Assembly: GCA_024281375.1 (NCBI GenBank)
Contig: JAJSAD010000028.1
Coordinates: 1 to 52,493 of the forward strand
Source of the DNA: Alphaproteobacteria bacterium
GTDB lineage: Bacteria; Pseudomonadota; Alphaproteobacteria; Caedimonadales; UBA9215
DNA: 52,493 nt
Direction of reading: 5' to 3'
Below the pieces are notes generated by a model. That model was not told the DNA's origin. It saw nothing but the letters and a program-made list of their open reading frames with translations, and made no database searches. Every line of letters begins with the position of its first letter. Position 1 is the stretch's first letter. The position numbers and the translations under genes are program-made. This document shows, piece by piece, positions 1-8,424 of the stretch.

Positions 1-2
1 AG

Positions 3-131
3 AGGCATAAAATCGAGTGTTTGTTTGGATTCTTAAAGCACTACCGAAGGCTCTGTTCGAGGTTTGATAAAAGCGTTGTGAAATTCAAAGGATTCCTGCA
101 TTTTGTTGCTGCTCTGCAGTGCTTGAAATGA
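3..131 (+). pseudogene. C-terminal end of an IS5-type transposase, cut by the window edge
   Basis: An open frame enters from the left edge and ends with TGA at 129-131. The peptide includes ECLFGFLKHYRRL followed by CSRFDKSVVKF and ends in AALQCLK. This matches the final part of IS5-family (IS427-like) DDE transposases, where an invariant Glu in an 'R-x-x-x-E-x-x-F-x-x-L-K-x-x-R-R' segment is followed by 'R-Y/F-D-K'. I infer that an IS copy lies mostly outside the window. Its end should be near 132-155 (an AATCTCAACACAACCTA stretch), but I cannot fix the terminal repeat without the other end. Whether the full transposase is intact cannot be seen from here. Confidence 0.7.
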
Positions 132-226
132 AATCTCAACACAACCTAAAAACAATCACTATATATAAAAAACAAATTATAAAAAATTAATTATAGAAAT
201 TAATTAACCCCTCAAGGAATAAAAAA

Positions 227-596
227 ATGAACAATTTAAATAAAAAATTAATAACAACTGCCTTTTTAATATCAGTATCCATAATAAGGCTTAAAGCTTC
301 TTATGTTGATGGCGTCTTTATCCCAGATGAAAGCACACTTTCTTTCACGAGAATTGACCATGCACTGCCTCGTAATAACGGCTCGACCAATACCTTTTGA
401 AGCCGGTGCAGATAAAGCGACTAAGACACTAGTTACTGATAAGATAGCTGAACAGCTTCAAGGTGATCGTTCTTTTACAATTAAATGGACTGATGAAAGT
501 GAAGCAGACAAATCTTTATGTACCTATATGCAAGCTCCTGACTTTATTTCACCTACTTCTCACCTTTGTGATGCAGTAAGAACGAAAAAGAGATAA
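227..596 (+). pseudogene. Small secreted protein gene broken by a frameshift
   Basis: ATG at 227 opens a frame with a lysine-rich start and hydrophobic core typical of a signal peptide (MNNLNKKLITTAFLISVSII). It hits TGA at 398-400, just after a T4 run at 395-398. Dropping one T from that run joins NGSTNTF to EAGADKATKT and continues in frame to TAA at 594-596. This gives a plausible exported protein of about 122 residues with two cysteines near its C-terminus. The downstream ORF that can be drawn from 303 has no signal and looks like a by-product of this shift. I do not recognise the family. It follows an IS end, which fits gene decay. A sequencing error in the T run is the main alternative. 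Confidence 0.5.
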
Positions 597-667
597 AATG
601 AAATAAAGAAACGTGATTTTAACACGTACCAAAAATTAGCAAATTTTAATCTTAGAACAATAACCAC

Positions 668-817
668 TATACCTATTCAGTTTCGACGTGTGAGTTTTAA
701 AATCAGACCAGAGCTCCCGGAGCGTCTACTTCATACGTGAGGACATTATGACTTTTGGATGTGTCGCCGTTTTGCCAATAAAGAGACTTGGCCACAGGTT
801 GAAAGAGGAGGGGTATA
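668..817 (+). repeat. Dispersed MITE-like repeat, family 1 (TATACC), copy A
   Basis: A 150-bp block with near-identical copies at 13590-13744 and 26081-26229 (reverse), plus a truncated copy at 47231-47305. It begins TATACCTATTCAGTTTC and ends in GAAAGAGGAGGGGTATA. The two ends form an imperfect terminal inverted repeat (14 of about 20 positions). The interior holds a small GCTCC-C-GGAGC hairpin. No coding capacity is conserved between copies: differences include indels near the right end. It fits a non-autonomous miniature element; no clear target duplication is visible. It lies between the decayed secreted gene and proQ, and the rest of 597-895 holds nothing else I can name. Confidence 0.75.
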
Positions 818-895
818 TAATAAAAAAAGTTGGACTTTTAAGCTTAAATGTGGCAGAAAGGCGTAACCGAAAAAATAACTTGATTAGAGAACCCC

Positions 896-1411
896 ATGAC
901 AGAGCGTAAAAAAATTACCCTCAAAGCCAATCTTAGCACCGAAAAATTGGCCGAGCTCGAAGAAATGAAAAAACCTGCAAAGCCTGCGGAACGCAAACCA
1001 TTTGTGCGTCCTGGACAAGGTGCCGGACGTGGTGGCCCTCGCCGTCATCAACCCCCTATCTCGGAATTGGGGCGTACCGTTAAGTGGCTTTATAAAACAT
1101 ATCCTGATTTATTCTTTAAAGAACGCAGCAAGCCTTTAAAACGTCATGTTGAAAAAGATATCTTTGAGGCGTTTGGTGATAAGCCTCCCGTTACAAAACG
1201 CATGATCAAAAAAGCCTTAAGCCATTATGTTTATAGCTACCCTTACATGAATGGTGTCTTGGCTTCTAAGGGCCGTTATGACCTGAAAGGGAAGATGGTC
1301 GAAGAACTTGAGGATGAGCATAAAACTTTTGCCATTGATTGGCTCCGAGGGCGTGAAGAAGAAAAAGCTTCTAAGGATTCTGACGAAAAAACTGTCGATA
1401 AAAAAGACTGA
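896..1411 (+). CDS. proQ: ProQ/FinO-family RNA chaperone
   Basis: A 171-residue protein. The basic, Pro/Arg/Gly-rich N-terminus (to about residue 50) leads into a ProQ/FinO domain at roughly 55-130, with 'WLYKTYPDLFF', 'KPLKRHVEKDI' and 'ALSHYVYSYPYMNGVL'. The tail after 135 is highly charged. Proteins of this family bind structured small RNAs and mRNA 3' ends and act as sRNA matchmakers or RNA stabilisers in the cytoplasm. The start is the first ATG of the frame and gives the usual length for alphaproteobacterial members. The gene stands alone, downstream of repeat copy A. The regulon cannot be read from the sequence. Confidence 0.85.
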   Translation: MTERKKITLKANLSTEKLAELEEMKKPAKPAERKPFVRPGQGAGRGGPRRHQPPISELGRTVKWLYKTYPDLFFKERSKPLKRHVEKDIFEAFGDKPPVTKRMIKKALSHYVYSYPYMNGVLASKGRYDLKGKMVEELEDEHKTFAIDWLRGREEEKASKDSDEKTVDKKD

Positions 1412-1447
1412 TTTCTTTGTATTGTCAAAAATGAATCAGGATTTTTT
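1408..1447 (+). terminator. Possible weak terminator after proQ
   Basis: CTGATTTC (1408-1415) can pair imperfectly with GAATCAG (1433-1439) across a loop of about 17 bases, followed by GATTTTTT. The stem is short and interrupted, so this is only a candidate rho-independent terminator placed just behind the proQ stop codon. Confidence 0.3.
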
Positions 1448-1457
1448 ATCTTACTTT

Positions 1458-1485
1458 TTGACAAACATTAGTGTACGATTAAAAT
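1458..1485 (+). promoter_or_regulatory. Sigma-70-type promoter for the secreted protein at 1510
   Basis: TTGACA at 1458-1463 (perfect -35) and TAAAAT at 1480-1485 (5 of 6 to the -10 consensus) are separated by 16 bp. The predicted transcript would start about 17 bases before the ATG at 1510, giving a very short leader without an obvious Shine-Dalgarno site. Confidence 0.55.
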
Positions 1486-1509
1486 ATAGTCTTTTTTTGT
1501 GTTTTTATC

Positions 1510-2247
1510 ATGGCTTTTATTGTTTTCATCCTACTAAACATCCAGTTTTCTTGGGCATCCTCTTCAACTTCTTTCGAAGACATTGATGACAATACAATTT
1601 TCAAAGTCAAAGATGTCAAGCCGTATACATCTGATATAACACTCCAATCCTCTAAAGATGGAATTCACAAAATAGACAGTGATAAATCTTTCAAATCTGA
1701 TTCATCCTTAAAGTCTTCAAAAAAACCAACCCTCATACGACGTATTTCCAAAAGAATTATAAATCCATTTAAAACAATAGATTCTATAAAAAATTATACG
1801 CCAAGAGAACTCTCTTTAATAGAGGCTGAACCGATAAGTAATTTATTCTTAGATGAGACACAACCCCATGGGTTGAATCTCCAAAATATCCACGAGCGGT
1901 GTTGGTTAATACGTCAAGTAAAGGAAGAAGCAGGTGGAAAAGATTTTTCTAATCTCATTATAATGCTAGAAGGCACAGTATCACGTCTTCAAGAAAAAAA
2001 AATAATGCTTGAACAATTAGAAAATGAAAAGAACCCTACAGAAGAAAATCATCAACAAATTAAAGACTTAAAAAATACAATTCAATGCTATAAAATTTCT
2101 ATGAAACGATCTTTCAAGACCATTTCCAATGTTATGAATTTACCTATAGATCAAATAGAGCTTTTGATTGACAGGGCACAATATAAAAATAAAATAAAAA
2201 ATTTGGCCCAGAGAAACAATGTGTTCAAAAGAAATAAGAATCTCTAA
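1510..2247 (+). CDS. Secreted coiled-coil protein of unknown function
   Basis: 245 residues. The N-terminus (MAFIVFILLNIQFSWASSS) is a short hydrophobic signal-like segment, with likely cleavage after WA-S. Residues about 20-75 are Ser/Asp/Lys-rich and probably disordered. About 120-205 is rich in Glu, Lys, Leu and Ile with heptad spacing and is likely a coiled coil. The last 30 residues are basic. I recognise no family. It has its own near-consensus promoter (1458-1485) and its base composition is more AT-rich than the flanking housekeeping genes, which fits an acquired or fast-evolving gene. A host-directed exported protein is possible but unproven. Confidence 0.6.
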   Translation: MAFIVFILLNIQFSWASSSTSFEDIDDNTIFKVKDVKPYTSDITLQSSKDGIHKIDSDKSFKSDSSLKSSKKPTLIRRISKRIINPFKTIDSIKNYTPRELSLIEAEPISNLFLDETQPHGLNLQNIHERCWLIRQVKEEAGGKDFSNLIIMLEGTVSRLQEKKIMLEQLENEKNPTEENHQQIKDLKNTIQCYKISMKRSFKTISNVMNLPIDQIELLIDRAQYKNKIKNLAQRNNVFKRNKNL

Positions 2248-2301
2248 ATTCTACAGCCTCTATAGAAGCAATTGACGAGGTCTGGGACTTTTTTGAATCG
2301 A

Positions 2302-5300
2302 CTACAACATCATTAAGCTTGCATTTCCACCTTGGGCTGTTGTGTCGATGGAAATGGTTTGTTCATTCACAAAGCGATAAAGATAATGGGGTCCACCAGC
2401 CTTAGGGCCTGTTCCTGAGAGTCCTTGCCCCCCAAAAGGCTGTACACCCACAGCGGCCCCAATCATATTACGATTCACATAAATATTACCGGCCTTAATT
2501 TTTGAAGCAATAGAGTCAACACGACTTTCAATCCTATAATGTAATCCAAATGTCAGACCAAAACCAAGGGCATTAATATCCTCAATCACTTTATCAAGGT
2601 CTTTCGCTTTAAAACGTTTTACATGTAAAATAGGCCCAAAATGCTCTTCTTTTAAAACATCTATCGAGGGAATTTCATAAGCACAAGGAGGCACGAAATA
2701 CCCTTGCTTGATCACCGGATCATTGGAGTGAACTTCATAGATTTTTGTACCAATTTTCTTAAGGTCTTCAATATGAGCTAACAAGGACTCTTGAGCGCTT
2801 TGATCAATAACAGGGCCCACATCCGTTGCGAGTTTCATCGTGTTCCCCATAGAAAGCTCTGCCATGGCCCCTGTCAGCATCTCCATGACCTTATCTGCAA
2901 TATCTTCTTGAATAATCAAAAGGCGTAAGGCGGAACAGCGTTGCCCTGCACTTTGAAAAGAGGATGTGATGACATCCCTGACAACCTGTTCAGGCAAGGC
3001 CGTTGAATCCACAATCATAGCATTTTGACCACAGGTCTCTGCAATAAAAGGAATGATCGCACTGCGCCGTGCAGCAAGAGTCTGATTAATATGCCAGGCT
3101 GTTTCCGTTGAGCCCGTGAAACACACACCCGCAAGACGGGGGTCCTTTAAGAGAGTCTCTCCCACAATGCGGCCAGAAGCCGGTATCAGGTGCAACACAT
3201 CCGTTGGAATCCCCGCTTTATGCATAAGCTCTACGGCTCGCGTTGCAATCATGATGGTTTGGCTCGCAGGTTTTGCGAGCACCGGATTCCCCGCCACAAG
3301 GGCAGCACACGCTTGGCCCATAAAAATAGCGAGGGGAAAATTCCACGGACTGATACAAAGGAAGGGACCCCGACCCCGAAGGCGCAGTTTATTTTCCTCT
3401 CCCGTCGGACCAGGGAGCTGAATATCCTTCCCTAATTTCCCCCGGGCTTCGTTGGCATAGTACCTGCAAAAATCGACAGCTTCTCTCACCTCAGCGAGGG
3501 CATCAGGAATAGATTTCCCTGCCTCAAAGGTACATAATGCCATTAACTCATCGCGGTTCTCTTCCAAAAGAATTGCGATGTTATCAAGGCATTGCGCCCT
3601 CTCTGCGGCTGGCCTTTGTGACCAACTGTTGTGAGCTTTTTCAGCACTTTTAAGGGCAGTTTTGAGATCTTCTTGCGAGGCCTTATGAACGCGTCCGATG
3701 ATTTTAGCATTAAGAGGACTCGTGACATCCTTTGCCTCGTTTGTTATTTTTTTGCCCTTAATAAGAGGTGCCGCAATCCATTTCCATCTCGAAGGATCTT
3801 GCGCTTCATAAACGGACTTTAAGGAAGAGGAATCTGTTATGTCCAATCCCGTCGAGTTAAGACGTCCCGGCAAGATATGAGAGGGTCGTGGAATAGAAGG
3901 ATGAGGAATATCATCCTCAGCCCATTGACTTAAGATGCTCAAGGGGTCCTCAAGAAGAGTCTCAATATCAATTTTCTCATCGGCGACTTCGTTTACAAAG
4001 GAAGAGTTAGCTCCATTTTCCAAAAGGCGTCTCACCAAGTAGGGCAGCAAATCTTTATAGACACCAACGGGGGCATAAATACGAACAGGAATGCCGTAAT
4101 TCTCTGTGAGGACTTGATTATACAAAGCTTGCCCCATGCCAAAAAGGCATTGAAATTCGAAATCCTTGGCCCCGTTCGCCAATTCTAAAATCGTTGCAAC
4201 ACTTTGAGCGTTGTGTGTCGCAAACTGCGGATAAAAGGCCTCTTGATTGTCCAAAATCTTTTTTGCACAAGCGAGATAAGACACATCCGTTGTTTTTTTA
4301 CGCGTAAACACAGGATAATCACTGAGGCCCAACTCTTGAGCTCGTTTGATTTCGCTGTCCCAATAGGCACCCTTAACGAGCCTCACCTTTAAACGACGTT
4401 GAGATCGTTTGGCGAGGTCCGCTAAATAATCAATGACTGTTGTGGCTCGTTTTTGATACGCTTGAACGGCTAACCCCAACCCATCCCAGTTTTTAAGATC
4501 GGGATCGAGAGCCACATTTTCTAAAATTTCCAAAGAAATTTCAAGGCGCTCAGATTCTTCTGCATCCACAGTGAGATCAATATTTTCTTTGTGCGCTGCA
4601 AGACAAAGTTTTTTCAGCGACTCCGTTAATTCTTTCACACAGCGCTCTCGTTGTTCAACTTCATAACGGGGATGAAGCGCAGAAAGTTTAACACTGATAC
4701 CCGATTTAAAAGGATGAGTAGTATCTTCAAGTTTCCCAATAGATTGGATTGCTTTTAAATAGGCTTCAAAATAACGTTTCGCATCAACCGCCGTATGGGC
4801 AGCCTCCCCGAGCATATCATAGGAATGACTATACCCTTTTTCCCTGTTCTGAGTGGCGCGTTTTTGAGTTTCCTTAATAGAGGTTCCCATAACAAATTGA
4901 CCCGCTAATAAAGACACAAGGCTTTTTGCCGTATGGGCAACAATCGGTTTTGACGCAACATGAAGCGTCGATTTTAAGGGTTTAAAGAAACGATTATCAC
5001 TCTCTTCTAGAAAACCTGTCGCCCAAGACAGAACCTTTGCGACTGCTTTTTCACTAAAGCGATCTTGAGAACTCATGGCATCGCCGAAATCAACACCCTG
5101 CATTTTATCTTGAATCAGGGCATGGGCTGTTAATTGATCTGGGACCCGAATAAGAGATTCCGCGAGAGCCATCAAAGCTAATCCTTCCTTTGAAGACAGA
5201 TCATATTTCGTCATGAGACGATCAACGGTAGACGCCTCTTTATGAGCTTCACGCACTTTTTTAACAAGGGTAGTTGCAGTTTCATGAATATTAACTCGTT

Positions 5301-5388
5301 GCTGCTGTGTCAAAGAAATGTCTTTTAAAAGACATTTTACAACATCTTTTTCAGAGGCTCGATACAAAGTATTAATCATCACAGACAT
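2302..5388 (-). CDS. putA: Bifunctional proline dehydrogenase / P5C dehydrogenase
   Basis: About 1028 residues. The N-terminal half is a PRODH (FAD) barrel with RLVKGAYWDSEIKRAQ near residue 340 and 'ATHNAQSV' shortly after. The C-terminal half is an aldehyde dehydrogenase with 'CISPWNFPLAIF', an 'FTGST' NAD loop and the catalytic cysteine in QSAGQRCSALR near residue 816. It oxidises proline to glutamate in two channelled steps at the inner membrane. There is no N-terminal ribbon-helix-helix domain, so this is the short, non-DNA-binding form (about 1000 residues) common in alphaproteobacteria. I chose the ATG at 5388 because AAGGA lies 10 bases before it; an in-frame TTG at 5397 is too close. 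It is 18 bases behind terC, probably co-transcribed. Confidence 0.95.
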   Translation of the reverse strand: MSVMINTLYRASEKDVVKCLLKDISLTQQQRVNIHETATTLVKKVREAHKEASTVDRLMTKYDLSSKEGLALMALAESLIRVPDQLTAHALIQDKMQGVDFGDAMSSQDRFSEKAVAKVLSWATGFLEESDNRFFKPLKSTLHVASKPIVAHTAKSLVSLLAGQFVMGTSIKETQKRATQNREKGYSHSYDMLGEAAHTAVDAKRYFEAYLKAIQSIGKLEDTTHPFKSGISVKLSALHPRYEVEQRERCVKELTESLKKLCLAAHKENIDLTVDAEESERLEISLEILENVALDPDLKNWDGLGLAVQAYQKRATTVIDYLADLAKRSQRRLKVRLVKGAYWDSEIKRAQELGLSDYPVFTRKKTTDVSYLACAKKILDNQEAFYPQFATHNAQSVATILELANGAKDFEFQCLFGMGQALYNQVLTENYGIPVRIYAPVGVYKDLLPYLVRRLLENGANSSFVNEVADEKIDIETLLEDPLSILSQWAEDDIPHPSIPRPSHILPGRLNSTGLDITDSSSLKSVYEAQDPSRWKWIAAPLIKGKKITNEAKDVTSPLNAKIIGRVHKASQEDLKTALKSAEKAHNSWSQRPAAERAQCLDNIAILLEENRDELMALCTFEAGKSIPDALAEVREAVDFCRYYANEARGKLGKDIQLPGPTGEENKLRLRGRGPFLCISPWNFPLAIFMGQACAALVAGNPVLAKPASQTIMIATRAVELMHKAGIPTDVLHLIPASGRIVGETLLKDPRLAGVCFTGSTETAWHINQTLAARRSAIIPFIAETCGQNAMIVDSTALPEQVVRDVITSSFQSAGQRCSALRLLIIQEDIADKVMEMLTGAMAELSMGNTMKLATDVGPVIDQSAQESLLAHIEDLKKIGTKIYEVHSNDPVIKQGYFVPPCAYEIPSIDVLKEEHFGPILHVKRFKAKDLDKVIEDINALGFGLTFGLHYRIESRVDSIASKIKAGNIYVNRNMIGAAVGVQPFGGQGLSGTGPKAGGPHYLYRFVNEQTISIDTTAQGGNASLMML

Positions 5389-5406
5389 ACAAGTCAAATC
5401 CTTAAG

Positions 5407-6318
5407 CTATTTTTTATGCTGCCGTCTTTCCAACATCAAAGAGGCAATTATAGATAGGGATAACGCAAATCCGATGACAGATAAAGAGATAAAGCTTGGA
5501 ATATGAACCAAATCATGAAGAATCATCTTAATACCTATAAACCCTAGAATAAAACCAAGCCCGTAAGAAAGGTAAGTGAATTTTAAAGCCATATTTGCAA
5601 TCACAAAATACAGAGCTCTCAACCCCAAAATTGCAAAGATATTGGAGGTGAAAACAATATAGGGGTCCGTTGTAATCGCAAAAATGGCGGGAATAGAATC
5701 GATAGCAAAAATCACATCAGCAAATTCAATGGCAACAAGAACGAGCAATAAAGGGGTTGCAACCCGTTTACCGTTTTCAACGGTGAAAAACTTTTCACCA
5801 TCTAGATTGTCACTAATGGCAAAGTGTTTTTTGCACCATCCAATAAGGGGGTGGTGAGCAAAGTCTATCTCATGGGTTTCTCCTCTAATAAATTGATAGG
5901 CCGTATAAATTAAAAACACACCAAAAACATAAAAAATCCAACTGAATTGTTGAATAAGAAGAGCCCCCACTCCAATAAAGATGCCCCTTAGAATAACGGC
6001 CCCTATAATGCCCCACAAAAGAACGCGATGTTGATATTTTAAGGGGATTTTAAAGGCTTGAAAAATCGTCAGAAAAATAAAGACATTATCCAAGCTTAGG
6101 GATTTTTCCACCAAATATCCTGTAAAGAAATCAATGCTCGCTTGTTGTCCCTTTAAATAATAAACATAAACATTAAAAACAAGGGAAAGGCCAAACCAAA
6201 TGCCTGTCCAAACAAGAGATTCTTTAATGGTAATCGCATGGGGTTTCTTATGGAAAATACCAAGGTCGATGGCAATCATCGTCACCAGAAAAACGAAAAA
6301 AAGAATCCAAGGAGCCAT
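5407..6318 (-). CDS. TerC-family integral membrane protein
   Basis: 303 residues with about eight or nine hydrophobic segments. It shows the TerC hallmarks: an acidic/polar intramembrane motif 'VEKSLSLDNVFIF' near residue 70 and a second one, 'VAIEFADVIFAIDSIPAIFA', near 195. TerC/Alx/MeeF proteins sit in the inner membrane and are linked to metal efflux (manganese) and to metal loading of exported enzymes. Tellurite resistance is a historic name. It is the upstream gene of a probable terC-putA transcript. I looked for the yybP-ykoY manganese riboswitch often found before such genes and did not see a convincing one. Confidence 0.88.
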   Translation of the reverse strand: MAPWILFFVFLVTMIAIDLGIFHKKPHAITIKESLVWTGIWFGLSLVFNVYVYYLKGQQASIDFFTGYLVEKSLSLDNVFIFLTIFQAFKIPLKYQHRVLLWGIIGAVILRGIFIGVGALLIQQFSWIFYVFGVFLIYTAYQFIRGETHEIDFAHHPLIGWCKKHFAISDNLDGEKFFTVENGKRVATPLLLVLVAIEFADVIFAIDSIPAIFAITTDPYIVFTSNIFAILGLRALYFVIANMALKFTYLSYGLGFILGFIGIKMILHDLVHIPSFISLSVIGFALSLSIIASLMLERRQHKK

Positions 6319-6521
6319 TTAAGTCACACCATTTTTATTTTCAGTCTACCCCATGATTCTTTAAAAATCTTAATTTTCCCTAAAGAAAACAACAAACCCA
6401 AAATTTCGAGTAATAAAAATTTAAGATTTTCGAGAGGACTTTTTTAGGGTTTATCAATCTCTCTTAAAGAAAGTCCTGTCAGGATACATCTAGGTCTATG
6501 AAGAATGAAGAGAGGTGTGCC

Positions 6522-7544
6522 ATGCAAACCACGAAGTCTTCCCCAAAAACATTTTTTCTCCTTTTCCTCCTTATTTTCTTTCTGTCTCATCCCCTCCAAG
6601 CTGACCCGCCCCTCGAGAAAGAACAGGGCACAGAAACCCCCTCTTTTTATATGCCTCCTGCAATTTATCCGTTGGATATTTCCGAAACCTACGTCGTTCC
6701 TGCAGTTAATAACAACCGGGCTGATTTAACAAATTTGCGTTTTATGACCATCGATCCAGAAGGTGCCCATGAACTTGATGATGCCCTTTATGCCGAACAT
6801 AGTGAAAAAGGAGGGTATCATATTGCTGTCGCTATTGCAGATCCCACTCATTTTGTACAAGCAAACTCTCCTATTGCTTTAGAAGCGAAACGCCGTGGTA
6901 TCACGATTTATGGGGATCGACAGTCGATTCCTATGTTGCCTCCAGAAATTGCAAAAATCTGTTCCCTCAAAGAAGGGAAGAAACGCCCCGCAATTATCGT
7001 CGATTTTCACATAGACAAAGACGGGAATTTTCAAAATGAAATTTCCATTTATAAAGCCCTTATTCGATCTCGTCATCAGTTGTCTTATGACTATGTTCAG
7101 AGAATATATCAAGGAAGAGGACGGGGTATTGTCTCCTTTCATCTGAGAACTGACCTTTCTACTTTGAGGAATGCCGCCCAATCCCTTCGGTTTTATTCAT
7201 CGGGCCAGTTTGAAAACCTCAGCAGCCAGGATGTTGTGAGCGAAATGATGATGACAGCTAATAATGCCGTCGCAATGTACCTCAAAGAAATGGTGGTTCA
7301 AGAAGAAATTACACGGGGACTCTATCGCACACAACGCACACTAGATGAGCGTGCCCATTATACAAGCACATCCTCTTATCATGCTACTCTTGATAGAATA
7401 TATACTCACTTCACTTCGCCTCTCAGGCGATATGCAGACATGATGGTCCACTGGCTTTTATTTGAGGAAGAGTATGATTTTTCTGATGACACTCTAGAGC
7501 ACATCGAAACACAACAACGCGCCCTCAAGCGCGCCCGATTATAA
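6522..7544 (+). CDS. Secreted stand-alone RNB (RNase II/R-type) domain protein
   Basis: 340 residues from the ATG at 6522, which has GAGAGG six bases upstream; an in-frame ATG at 6498 has a poorer site. Residues 9-27 form a strong signal peptide (FFLLFLLIFFLSHPLQA). The rest is an RNB exoribonuclease domain: metal-site motif IDPEGAHELDDALYAE (78-92), 'VAIADPTHFV' (103-112), 'IPMLPPEIAKICSL' (136-149), 'MMMTANNAVA' (242-251) and THFTSPLRRYADMMVH (295-310). RNase II and R have four metal-site aspartates; here the second is Glu84, the others being Asp78, Asp86 and Asp87. The cold-shock and S1 RNA-binding domains of cytoplasmic relatives are absent. Predicted location is the periplasm or outside the cell. 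Activity is inferred from motifs only. Confidence 0.8.
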   Translation: MQTTKSSPKTFFLLFLLIFFLSHPLQADPPLEKEQGTETPSFYMPPAIYPLDISETYVVPAVNNNRADLTNLRFMTIDPEGAHELDDALYAEHSEKGGYHIAVAIADPTHFVQANSPIALEAKRRGITIYGDRQSIPMLPPEIAKICSLKEGKKRPAIIVDFHIDKDGNFQNEISIYKALIRSRHQLSYDYVQRIYQGRGRGIVSFHLRTDLSTLRNAAQSLRFYSSGQFENLSSQDVVSEMMMTANNAVAMYLKEMVVQEEITRGLYRTQRTLDERAHYTSTSSYHATLDRIYTHFTSPLRRYADMMVHWLLFEEEYDFSDDTLEHIETQQRALKRARL

Positions 7545-7560
7545 TCCTTTGAAACGACCC

Positions 7561-8424
7561 TTAAGCAGAAAGGGCAAGGGCGTGATCAGTTTTGACATAA
7601 ATACCACGCTCTTCCTTAAGGGCGACGAACTTGTCACAAACCCCAACAGTAGATTCAGCCGCTCCAAGGAACATCATCCCGCCTGGATTAAGGGCCCCAT
7701 CAAGATTATAAAGAATTTTCTTTTTATCAGCCGGTTCAAAATAGAATAAAACATTACGGCAAAAAATCACATCAAACTTCCAAAGAGGTGCCGGAGATTG
7801 AAGCAAATTAAAATTCCTAAAATCTACCCGACGTTTCAGATCGTCCTTCACATGCCACCCATCACTTTCTTGCTTAAAATGCTTCATCAAGTACTGGATA
7901 GGAAGACCACGTTGGACTTCGAATTGAGAATAAATACCAGATTTTGCTTTCCGAAGAATCTTTTCAGAAAAATCAGAGGCTATAATTTTAACGGACCACC
8001 CTTTTAAAAGAGTATGTTGTAGTTCGTCAACAATCATGGCAAGTGAATACGGCTCTTGACCACTAGAAGACGCCCCACACCAAATAGAAAGACGTTTCAT
8101 CTTTTTATGCTGTTCGACAAGTTGGGGGAGCACAAAGTTCTTAAATTGATCGAAAGGTTTCTTGTCGCGGAAGAAAAAGGTTTCAGGGGTCGCCATTGCT
8201 TCAGCGATATCAACACGCAACTTCTGAGAACGAGGTCCTTTTAGACCATCAACCAATTGGTTTAAAGATTTAAACTCATACTCTTTCGCAACCGCTTGAA
8301 GGCGGGTTTCCACAAGATACATTTTATTATCTGTCAGATATAACCCAGAAACTTCTTTCAGCATACTTTTTAAGAGCTGATAGTTCGCAGGCAAAAGAGA
8401 TTTATCAAATTCTGATGAGGACAT
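7561..8424 (-). CDS. cheR: Chemotaxis methyltransferase CheR
   Basis: About 287 residues. The N-terminal helical CheR domain (about 10-90) includes 'TPETFFFRDKKPF'. The SAM-binding domain has IWCGASSSGQEPYSLAM near 120-136 and 'DVIFCRNVLFYF' near 225. It methylates glutamates on chemoreceptors, opposing CheB. It is the last gene of the chemotaxis operon. The CheB stop (TGA) and this ATG share a base (TGATG), and GGAG stands 10 bases upstream, so translation is probably coupled; a GTG one codon earlier is also possible. It converges with the secreted RNB gene, with 16 bases between the stops. Confidence 0.93.
   Translation of the reverse strand: MSSSEFDKSLLPANYQLLKSMLKEVSGLYLTDNKMYLVETRLQAVAKEYEFKSLNQLVDGLKGPRSQKLRVDIAEAMATPETFFFRDKKPFDQFKNFVLPQLVEQHKKMKRLSIWCGASSSGQEPYSLAMIVDELQHTLLKGWSVKIIASDFSEKILRKAKSGIYSQFEVQRGLPIQYLMKHFKQESDGWHVKDDLKRRVDFRNFNLLQSPAPLWKFDVIFCRNVLFYFEPADKKKILYNLDGALNPGGMMFLGAAESTVGVCDKFVALKEERGIYVKTDHALALSA

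Noticed and set aside
748-909. Short ORFs that read out of the TATACC repeat (e.g. MTFGCVAVLPIKRL and the MTLGCVAVLPIKRL version at 13670)
   Set aside because: The frames differ between copies after the repeat ends and there is no ribosome site; they are by-products of the repeat.
6319-6360. Possible yybP-ykoY manganese riboswitch ahead of terC (GGGGTAG on the minus strand)
   Set aside because: Only one short element of the motif is present; the second conserved loop and the paired stems are not visible.
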